12,222 bases of DNA from the NCBI GenBank assembly GCA_902766515.1, contig CACXEB010000279.1, positions 1-12,222 on the forward strand. Reading direction: 5' to 3'. How positions within the stretch are numbered: position 1 is the stretch's first letter; each line of letters starts with the position of its first letter. Under the pieces are notes generated by a model, which worked only from the letters and a program-made list of their open reading frames with translations, ran no database searches and had not been told where the DNA came from. Made by a program: the position numbers and the translations under genes. Positions 6,917 through 12,222 of this stretch are shown here, in pieces. The DNA comes from an uncultured Eubacteriales bacterium (GTDB lineage: Bacteria > Bacillota_A > Clostridia > Christensenellales > Aristaeellaceae).

Positions 6917-8008
6917 TTATTGTGCGACGAGTTTGTTGGTCAGGGTCAGCAGCGTCACCGTGGGACTGTTGAAAAAGCGCCAGCCCATGGGCGCGTATAT
7001 GCCCGCTGAACCAAGGCCTGGACTGATATGCTGGGTAATACCTTTCAGCGTGCCGAGCCCGCTGAGCTTCATGTCGCCCGGAAACCATCTGTCCACGATA
7101 TCCAGTCCCAGGGTGGCCGGGATGAATACGGGTCCAAGCCCGGGGATCAGGCATTGTCCGGCGTTGTAATGACCGGCCAGTATGAGGGAGACGGGCGTAG
7201 CGTTGTTGACAAGCCCGCCCTCCGCAGCGTACTGCAGCTCGCCAATCCGCGCCTGCGTGTAGGGCGTATGGGTCACCAGGATCTTGATGTCGCTGCTCTT
7301 CATGGTCATCAGGGATTCACGCGTGCGGTCCAGCCGTTTCAGCCAGTATTCAATCGCGCGGCGCGCCGCCTGGGAGTCTTCGGTTTCTTCCGTTTTGTTT
7401 AGCAGTTCCAGATTGTACTGATAGGTATGCTCCGCGGTCGAGAGATCGGTGGAATAAATGCTGTCGGGGCACAGCCAAAGCGTGGTCTTTCCAACCGTCA
7501 GCGCATAGGGTTCGTCCAGATAGATCACGCCGCGCTTTTCCGCGGCCAGGATGTATTCCGCCTTGACCTGGTTGCTGATCCGTGCCGTCGTCTGGATCGG
7601 CACAGGATCTTCGTCCCCGGCGACCAAGATCACGGGAATCCGCTCATCAATCAGATCAATCAGGTCCATGAGGGCATTGAAATCGCCGTCAGCCCCGACC
7701 ATATCGCCGGTCATGACCACCAGGTCGTATTTGAGGCTGCGGATCGCTGCCTGGATCCCTTCCTGGCCTGCCCCGAAGGATGCGCCGTGAAGATCGGAAA
7801 TATGCAGTATGCGGTATCCCTGCAGGGAAGAAGGCAGGGACGGAATCGTGACGGAAAGCGAAACGGCCTGTACCTGACGGTTGATGAACGCGTTGACCAG
7901 CACCGTGGAGACGGTGAGGATCAGGAGGATCAGGATGAATACCGCCAGCCCTTTGAAGCTTCGCTTGCGTTTCACACTGAACAAAGGATCTTCGTCCCTG
8001 TACCCCAT
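6917..8008 (-). CDS. Membrane-anchored metallophosphoesterase (YkuE-like) with altered metal-site motifs
   Basis: Counting from ATG 8008 the product has 363 residues. A basic segment (VKRKRSFKG) precedes one membrane helix at about 19-39, so it is a signal-anchored protein with its catalytic domain probably outside the cell. The calcineurin-like motifs appear in order: ISDLHG (D72, H74), TGDMVG (G101, D102), AGDED (131-134) where the family has GNHE/D, VTHTP (H247), and AGHYNAGQ (H280, N282) where GHTHGGQ is usual. So the Asn ligand and catalytic His of motif III, and the last His of motif V, are replaced. The C-terminal P-G-L-G...P-M-G-W-R-F-F-N-S-P pattern fits YkuE-type enzymes. The start was chosen because GGAGG lies 5 bases upstream and a promoter overlaps the 30 codons that a GTG at 8098 would add. 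It is the first gene of the operon, directly before ppk. Substrate is unknown. Confidence 0.85.
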   Translation of the reverse strand: MGYRDEDPLFSVKRKRSFKGLAVFILILLILTVSTVLVNAFINRQVQAVSLSVTIPSLPSSLQGYRILHISDLHGASFGAGQEGIQAAIRSLKYDLVVMTGDMVGADGDFNALMDLIDLIDERIPVILVAGDEDPVPIQTTARISNQVKAEYILAAEKRGVIYLDEPYALTVGKTTLWLCPDSIYSTDLSTAEHTYQYNLELLNKTEETEDSQAARRAIEYWLKRLDRTRESLMTMKSSDIKILVTHTPYTQARIGELQYAAEGGLVNNATPVSLILAGHYNAGQCLIPGLGPVFIPATLGLDIVDRWFPGDMKLSGLGTLKGITQHISPGLGSAGIYAPMGWRFFNSPTVTLLTLTNKLVAQ

Positions 8009-8013
8009 GAGCG

Positions 8014-8018
8014 CCTCC
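8014..8018 (-). promoter_or_regulatory. Ribosome binding site fixing the metallophosphoesterase start
   Basis: On the minus strand GGAGG is followed by 5 bases and ATG 8008. The longer frame starting at GTG 8098 has no comparable site and would contain the promoter, so this site decides the start. Confidence 0.8.
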
Positions 8019-8056
8019 AACGTGACTGATGCGCTGCCGTGACCAACAGCCAACCT

Positions 8057-8085
8057 ATTATAATCGAAATCAGCCCCGCTTTCAA
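8057..8085 (-). promoter_or_regulatory. Sigma-A type promoter for the minus-strand operon
   Basis: Read on the minus strand, TTGAAA (8080-8085) and a perfect TATAAT (8057-8062) are separated by 17 bases. The expected transcription start is near 8050, giving a leader of about 42 bases before ATG 8008. It is the only strong promoter seen for the metallophosphoesterase-ppk-cysE-cysS-comEA-ruv array. No obvious operator or riboswitch is visible in the short leader. Confidence 0.8.
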
Positions 8086-8200
8086 CGTCATTTTTCACTT
8101 AATCAGATATTTTTTCCCGGCAGCAGGATTTTGCCAAACTTTGTTGTATCTTTAATGGATACTTCAGTGCGGGACGGTGGTGCCGCCCGGCGCAAACGAG
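8086..8200 (+). other. Upstream region of thrS: poorly defined promoter and a leader hairpin
   Basis: This stretch lies between the divergent promoter and the thrS ribosome binding site. TTGCCA at 8131-8136 is a good -35 match, but the best -10 (TTTAAT, 8151-8156) is only 14 bases away, and nothing convincing lies at 16-18 bases, so the thrS promoter is uncertain. A GC-rich hairpin can form at 8170-8189: CGGGACGG, loop TGGTG, CCGCCCG, with the A at 8174 bulged. It lies 11 bases before the ribosome binding site and has no T-run, so it is not an intrinsic terminator. It could affect ribosome access or RNA stability; that is inference. Confidence 0.35.
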
Positions 8201-8205
8201 GGAGG
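8201..8205 (+). promoter_or_regulatory. Ribosome binding site of thrS
   Basis: GGAGG (extended GAGGGAGGAA) lies 12 bases before ATG 8218 but only 6 bases before an in-frame TTG at 8212. The spacing favours the TTG, which would add only two residues (Met-Thr) to the protein; the codon identity favours the ATG. Confidence 0.7.
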
Positions 8206-8217
8206 AACGGATTGACC

Positions 8218-9984
8218 ATGGAAAAAGAACAGTATCTCGAAGTTTACAGGCACTCGCTGGCGCATATCCTCGCGAAAGCGGTCATCGAGCTTTACGGCAA
8301 GGGCGTGCAGTATGCCATCGGGCCGCAGATCGCGGATGGCATGTATTATGACTTCGTGCTTCCGGCCAACGTAACGCAGGAAGACTTTTCGAAGATCGAA
8401 GAAAAAATGCGCGAGATCATCAAGCGCCGCGAGCCCTGGACCCGCAAGGAAGTGACCAGGGACGAAGCGCTTGGCCTGTTTGAGGGGCAGAAGTATAAAA
8501 CGGAGCTGATCCGCGATCTGCCGGCGGACGAGACCATTACGATCTACTGGACGGGCGACGATTTTGTGGACCTGTGCCGCGGACCGCACGTGGAAAACAG
8601 CCAGGAGCTGATGAGCGCCGCCTTCGAAATCCACGCTGTTTCCGGCGCTTACTGGCGCGGAGACGAGCACAACGACACGCTGCAGCGCATCTATGTGTGG
8701 GCTTTCCCGACGCGGGACGAGCTGAAAGCGCACAAGGCGATGATCCAGGAAGCGATGGAGCGCGATCACAAGAAACTGGGACCGCAGCTGGAACTGTTCA
8801 TGCTGGATCCCACTGCGCCCGGCATGCCCTACTGGCTGCCGCGCGGCTGGAAATCGTATAACGCTCTGATGAGCTTCTGGCGCGGCATTCATGAGCAGCA
8901 CGGCTACCAGGAAATCTCCGGCCCGGTGCTGTCCAAGAAGGAGCTCTGGGTCACCTCCGGCCACTGGGGCCATTACATGGACGGCATGTTCATCGTCCCC
9001 GGTGAAACGCAGGACAGCCCGGATACCATGGCACTTAAGCCGATGAACTGCCCGAACGCCATCAAAGTGTTCATGAACAAGGGCCGTTCCTACCGTGAGC
9101 TGCCTTTCCGCATCAACCAGGTGGATGTCATCCACCGGAAGGAAAAGAGCGGCGAGCTCAACGGACTGTTCCGTGTGCAGGAATTCCGCCAGGACGACGC
9201 GCACATCCTGGTGACCGAGGAACAGATCGCCGACGAGATCAAGGACATCATGGCCATCGCGACCGAAATCTATGATACTTTCGGACTGACGTATACGGCC
9301 GAGCTTTCCACCCGTCCGGATGATTACATGGGGGATATTGAGGTCTGGAACCAGGCCGAGGCGGACCTTAAAGCCATCCTGCTAGATGTCTATGGCGAAG
9401 GCAACTTTGATATCAACGAAGGCGACGGCGCTTTCTACGGACCCAAGATCGACCTGCAGATGAAGGACGCGCTTGGCCGGCAGTGGCAGATGGGCACGAT
9501 CCAGCTGGACTTCCAGCTGCCGCTGAACTTCGACATGAAATATGTGGCGCAGGACGGCACCCAGAAGCGTCCGGTGATGATCCACCGCGCCATCTTCGGC
9601 TCCTTCGAGCGCTTCATGGGCATCCTGATCGAGAACTTCAAGGGCGCGTTCCCCTTCTGGCTGAGCCCGGTCCAGGTGGGCATTGTGCCGATCCGCGTCG
9701 AAAACAACGAATACGCCAGAAAGGTCGCCGACGCGCTGACAGACGCCGGTATCCGCATCGAAGTGGATTACGCCGACAAGAACATGAACGAGAAGATCAA
9801 GACCTACAAGAAATACAAGGATCCCTACATCCTGGTGCTGGGCGCCAAGGAAGCGGAGACGGAAACCGTGTCGCTGAACATCCGCGGCCAGAAGGAGCAG
9901 GTGCACGGCATGCCGCTCACGCAGTTCATCGAACTGTGCCGCCGCCTCAACAAAACGCACAGCCTCGGGCTGGCCGCAGAATAA
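8218..9984 (+). CDS. thrS: Threonine--tRNA ligase lacking the TGS domain
   Basis: This class II synthetase charges tRNA-Thr. From ATG 8218 it has 588 residues, against about 640 for the common form, because the protein starts directly at the editing domain without the roughly 60-residue TGS domain. Editing-site residues are complete: H12 and H16 in RHSLAHILAK, C120 and H124 in DLCRGPHV. The catalytic core runs from about residue 190 to 480, with zinc ligands C278 (KPMNCPN), H329 (QDDAHIL) and H456 (PVMIHRAIFGS). The motif 2 region reads VIHRKEKSGELNGLFRVQEFRQ, somewhat unlike the usual CHRNEPSG form. The anticodon-binding domain begins near WLSPVQVGIVPI (481-492). TTG 8212 is an alternative start. 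Further upstream in-frame codons to 8029 cross the divergent promoter and carry no TGS sequence. It is monocistronic, with a terminator directly after it. Confidence 0.96.
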   Translation: MEKEQYLEVYRHSLAHILAKAVIELYGKGVQYAIGPQIADGMYYDFVLPANVTQEDFSKIEEKMREIIKRREPWTRKEVTRDEALGLFEGQKYKTELIRDLPADETITIYWTGDDFVDLCRGPHVENSQELMSAAFEIHAVSGAYWRGDEHNDTLQRIYVWAFPTRDELKAHKAMIQEAMERDHKKLGPQLELFMLDPTAPGMPYWLPRGWKSYNALMSFWRGIHEQHGYQEISGPVLSKKELWVTSGHWGHYMDGMFIVPGETQDSPDTMALKPMNCPNAIKVFMNKGRSYRELPFRINQVDVIHRKEKSGELNGLFRVQEFRQDDAHILVTEEQIADEIKDIMAIATEIYDTFGLTYTAELSTRPDDYMGDIEVWNQAEADLKAILLDVYGEGNFDINEGDGAFYGPKIDLQMKDALGRQWQMGTIQLDFQLPLNFDMKYVAQDGTQKRPVMIHRAIFGSFERFMGILIENFKGAFPFWLSPVQVGIVPIRVENNEYARKVADALTDAGIRIEVDYADKNMNEKIKTYKKYKDPYILVLGAKEAETETVSLNIRGQKEQVHGMPLTQFIELCRRLNKTHSLGLAAE

Positions 9985-10003
9985 TCTCCCGACCGCAGAA
10001 TTG

Positions 10004-10040
10004 CCCGGCAGCATTCATTGCTGCCGGGTTTTCCTTTGTT
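10004..10040 (+). terminator. Intrinsic terminator after thrS
   Basis: A perfect 9-base-pair stem, CCCGGCAGC (10004-10012) with GCTGCCGGG (10020-10028), encloses a 7-base loop and is followed by TTTTCCTTTGTT. It lies 20 bases after the thrS stop and separates thrS from the SPFH gene. Confidence 0.93.
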
Positions 10041-10105
10041 ACGATGCCGTCACAGAATTGTAATGAAGTGTTCAGAATAATGTAAGAACTCTTCCGCCGT
10101 ATTTC

Positions 10106-10134
10106 TTGTTCGGAAAAATCCAACGTGATATAAT
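10106..10134 (+). promoter_or_regulatory. Extended -10 promoter of the SPFH gene
   Basis: A perfect TATAAT at 10129-10134 is preceded by TG at 10126-10127, the extended -10 element. The -35 (TTGTTC, 10106-10111) is weak but sits at 17 bases. Transcription should start near 10141, leaving about 22 bases before GTG 10164. I looked for a sigma-W type site (TGAAAC with CGTA), as known for ydj genes in B. subtilis, and saw none. Confidence 0.75.
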
Positions 10135-10163
10135 GTTGATACCTTGCAAAGGAGGGTTTTGCC

Positions 10164-11861
10164 GTGAGTAAATTTCTGATTGAATGCCCTAAGTGCCATC
10201 GCTATAACGAAGCGTCCAGCGGTCTTTTCGCCCGCCATAATATACCGTGCGCCTGCGGGTATGTCATCAATGTCAGAAATGATAAAATCGTCACCCGCGT
10301 CTGTCCGGGCTGCGGCAATACGGTCGCGTACGATCAGTCAGAGGGCACGAAAGCCAAGTGCCCCGTCTGCGCCGGCCAGCTGGTTGCCGACAGCGATATC
10401 CGCCAGCTGACGAGCTTCCCCTGCCAGACCTGCGGCTGCCTGCTGCAGGTCAGCAAATCGGCCGTGACCATGCGCTGCCCGCTGTGCGGCGCGGAAAACA
10501 ACGTGCAGGAAGCGGTCAAGAAAGCACAGATCCGTGAAAAGGGCGAGCCCGCCACCATTGAATTCAGGGGAGACCGCAAAACGCTGATCTGGCATCATCC
10601 CATGACGGAATTCGTCTATGGCTCCCAGTTGGTCGTACGGGAAAGCCAGGAAGCGATCTTCCTGCGCAACGGCGAAGCGCTGGATTCCTTCGGCCCCGGC
10701 CGCCATAGCCTGGAGACACCCGTGCTGCCCAAGCTCCAGGAGAAGCTGGGTGCGGCGATGTCGGATCTTCCTTTCCGCGCTGAAGTGTATTTTGCCAACA
10801 TGACCACGCAGTTCGACCTGAAATGGGGCACCCCGACCCAGGTCATGGTCATGGACCCGGACACGGGAATCCGCATCCCGATCGGTGCTTCCGGCGGGTT
10901 CAGCTTCAGGATCACCAATCCGCGCAAGCTCCTGTCCCGGGTGGTCGGTACACAGGAAAACCTGAAGCTGGAACACCTGTTTGACCTGACCGGCGGGGAG
11001 TTCCGGTCGCTGGTGCTCGGAAAGATCACGGCACGGCTCAGCCAGGCTATCCAGGATCTGAACATCTGCGTGCTGGACATCAGCCGTTATCTCAAGGACA
11101 TCTCCGAAATCATCAAGGACGCCGTCAACTGCGATCTGGATGAATACGGCGTGGAACTGCCTGACTTCACCATCATCAATATCGTCTATCCTGAAACCGA
11201 CAAGGCTTTCCAGGATCTCAAGGACTATTACAACAGCAAGGGGCTGGACCTGCGGAAGATCCAGGCCCAGACCGCCATCGAGCGGGAAAAGATCAAGCTC
11301 GCGCAGGCACTTGCCGAGCAGAAGGCCGTTGAACAAACAACCATGGCCAGAGCCCAGGGTGAAGCCATCCGTGAAATCGGCTCAGCGGAAGCGGCTGTCA
11401 TGCGCGACAAGGGCTACACCTACCGGGACGAAACGGCCCGCCAGGTTTCCACGGCAGCCGCCAGCAACCCCGGCAGCGCTTCAGGTGACATGACTTCTGA
11501 AATCGTCAAGATGACGATCGGCATGGAAAGCGCCCGCCAGGCGGCTGATCTTACCCGATCCATCATGAACGGCGGCAACGAAACGCCCGCACCGGCGGCT
11601 CCGGCCGCGTCCGGTTGGAACTGCAGCTGCGGGAGGAAGAATATCGATTCAAATTATTGCCCGAACTGCGGTCAGAAAAAGCCTGCCGATGATCCGCAGA
11701 CCTGGGACTGCCCAAAATGCGGAAACAGGAACCTGACCACCAGGTTCTGCCCGAACTGCGGCACCCGGTGTCCCGGCCAGGATACCAGCTGGGACTGCAG
11801 CTGCGGCAACAAAGGCATTACCACTGATTTTTGCCCGAATTGCGGCAAACGCCGCAGCTGA
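10164..11861 (+). CDS. YdjI-like SPFH/band-7 protein with zinc-ribbon arrays at both ends
   Basis: The 565-residue product starts at GTG 10164 with GGAGG 8 bases upstream. Residues 1-110 carry three Cys4 zinc ribbons: C8/C11 with C29/C31, C47/C50 with C66/C69, C87/C90 with C105/C108. Residues about 130-350 match the YdjI-type SPFH domain (GSQLVVRESQEAIFLRNG, FGPGRHSLETPVLP, AEVYFANMTTQFDLKWGTP). A charged Ala/Glu/Lys-rich helix, likely coiled coil, spans about 362-425 (REKIKLAQALAEQKAVEQ). A low-complexity Pro/Ala linker leads to three more zinc ribbons at 485-562, each W-(N/D)-C...CPNCG. No membrane helix or signal peptide is seen, so it is probably a cytosolic protein that assembles at the membrane. 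In B. subtilis YdjI acts with YdjF (PspA-like), YdjG and YdjH in a stress-linked operon; that role here is inference. A membrane-protein gene follows 21 bases downstream. Confidence 0.88.
   Translation: MSKFLIECPKCHRYNEASSGLFARHNIPCACGYVINVRNDKIVTRVCPGCGNTVAYDQSEGTKAKCPVCAGQLVADSDIRQLTSFPCQTCGCLLQVSKSAVTMRCPLCGAENNVQEAVKKAQIREKGEPATIEFRGDRKTLIWHHPMTEFVYGSQLVVRESQEAIFLRNGEALDSFGPGRHSLETPVLPKLQEKLGAAMSDLPFRAEVYFANMTTQFDLKWGTPTQVMVMDPDTGIRIPIGASGGFSFRITNPRKLLSRVVGTQENLKLEHLFDLTGGEFRSLVLGKITARLSQAIQDLNICVLDISRYLKDISEIIKDAVNCDLDEYGVELPDFTIINIVYPETDKAFQDLKDYYNSKGLDLRKIQAQTAIEREKIKLAQALAEQKAVEQTTMARAQGEAIREIGSAEAAVMRDKGYTYRDETARQVSTAAASNPGSASGDMTSEIVKMTIGMESARQAADLTRSIMNGGNETPAPAAPAASGWNCSCGRKNIDSNYCPNCGQKKPADDPQTWDCPKCGNRNLTTRFCPNCGTRCPGQDTSWDCSCGNKGITTDFCPNCGKRRS
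11616..11858 (+). repeat. Three in-frame zinc-ribbon repeats, 87-base period
   Basis: Inside the 3' end of the SPFH gene three units start at the Trp codons 11616, 11703 and 11790, exactly 87 bases (29 residues) apart. Each encodes W-x-C-x(1-2)-CG, a variable stretch with a (D/T)-x-(N/F) region, then CPNCG; the words around TGCCCGAACTGCGG recur at 11658, 11748 and 11832. The third unit is shorter and ends the protein. The pattern suggests duplication of one ribbon module. Confidence 0.8.
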
Positions 11862-11882
11862 TCAAGGGGAGGGAAAACGAAC

Positions 11883-12222
11883 ATGAAATCACGTGGCCAC
11901 ACCTGGCTGATCTATATCCTGACCTTTGTGCTGATCAACGCGCTTGTTTTCCTGATCCCGTTTGAAAAGACGACGCCCGTCTTCATCGCATGGGCGGGGA
12001 TGATCCTCGTGTATCTGCTCGGCGCGTTCGCGCTGGTCAAGGCGACGGGCAAAAAAACCGGAGACGCTTTCCTGACCGGTAAACGGACGATGAAATCCAT
12101 CGCCGTATGGATCATCATTCAGGCGGCCGTGCTCGCAACGGCTGCCATCCTGGGGGCGAAGATCCCCGTCTGGGCGGCGCTCGCGGCGGAAGCGGTCCTG
12201 CTCGTGCTTGCGGCCATCTCGA
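11883..12222 (+). CDS. Multi-pass membrane protein of unknown function, 3' end outside window
   Basis: The frame is open from ATG 11883 to the window edge (113 codons), with an AGGGGAGGG ribosome binding site 9 bases upstream. Hydrophobic segments lie at about residues 7-26 (TWLIYILTFVLINALVFLIP), 32-52, 70-91 and 94-113, so at least four membrane helices are expected. The loop between helices two and three is strongly basic (KATGKKTG...TGKRTMK), placing it on the cytoplasmic side. I do not recognise a family. It follows the SPFH gene by 21 bases without a terminator and is almost certainly co-transcribed, which suggests it is the membrane partner or anchor of that protein. Whether more helices or a soluble domain follow cannot be seen. 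Confidence 0.82.
   Translation, partial: MKSRGHTWLIYILTFVLINALVFLIPFEKTTPVFIAWAGMILVYLLGAFALVKATGKKTGDAFLTGKRTMKSIAVWIIIQAAVLATAAILGAKIPVWAALAAEAVLLVLAAIS

Noticed and set aside
4799..7009. A 736-codon plus-strand open frame
   Set aside because: It lies antisense to ppk and the start of cysE, both of which have full family motifs. Long antisense frames are expected from the GC-rich third codon positions, and the product shows no recognisable domain.
8009..8098. Upstream extension of the metallophosphoesterase to GTG 8098 (30 more residues)
   Set aside because: The extension contains a TTGAAA-17-TATAAT promoter and has no ribosome binding site, whereas ATG 8008 has GGAGG at 5 bases.
8086..8200. 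A complete T-box riboswitch controlling thrS
   Set aside because: There is a T-box-like word, but under 100 bases of leader, no stem I or specifier loop that I can fold, and no terminator/antiterminator pair with a T-run.
8164..9204. A 346-codon minus-strand open frame
   Set aside because: It is antisense to thrS, has no recognisable domain and no good ribosome binding site; thrS is unambiguous.
10338..11336. A 332-codon minus-strand open frame
   Set aside because: It is antisense to the SPFH gene, whose domains and ribosome binding site are clear.
11616..11858. A CRISPR-like or intergenic direct repeat
   Set aside because: The 87-base periodicity is in frame within the SPFH gene and is explained by repeated zinc-ribbon modules.

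Overview
The window reads as a chromosomal segment of a GC-rich Bacillota, most likely Clostridia. The reasons are strong GGAGG-type ribosome binding sites, several GTG starts, Bacillus-type SpsC/EpsC-like serine acetyltransferase next to cysS, a ComEA-type protein and a YdjI-type SPFH protein. No phage, IS element, CRISPR array, tRNA or rRNA is visible. The organism assignment is inference from gene content and style, not from a search.

Positions 1-8085 hold one long minus-strand gene array, read from right to left: a membrane-anchored metallophosphoesterase, ppk (polyphosphate kinase), cysE (serine acetyltransferase), cysS (cysteinyl-tRNA synthetase), a 56-residue unknown ORF, a ComEA-like helix-hairpin-helix protein, a diacylglycerol-kinase-family lipid kinase, ruvC, ruvA and the first 52 codons of ruvB. 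Genes overlap or lie at most about 36 bases apart, and no terminator is visible between them. A near-consensus sigma-A promoter (8057-8085) sits at the head, so a polycistronic transcript of at least 8 kb is likely. It mixes polyphosphate and cysteine metabolism, cysteine charging, lipid phosphorylation, DNA binding and Holliday-junction resolution.

Divergently, on the plus strand, thrS (8218-9984) encodes a threonyl-tRNA synthetase that lacks the usual N-terminal TGS domain but keeps editing, catalytic and anticodon-binding parts. It ends in a clear intrinsic terminator (10004-10040).

A second plus-strand unit starts at an extended -10 promoter (10106-10134). It encodes a YdjI-like SPFH/band-7 protein flanked by three zinc ribbons at each end, followed 21 bases later by a multi-pass membrane protein cut by the window edge. 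The pair may form a membrane-associated SPFH assembly.

Most of the window is ordinary housekeeping content. The parts worth a second look are the SPFH protein with its membrane partner, the metallophosphoesterase with altered metal-site motifs, and the unusual junction between the small ORF and comEA (same frame, separated by a single TAG).
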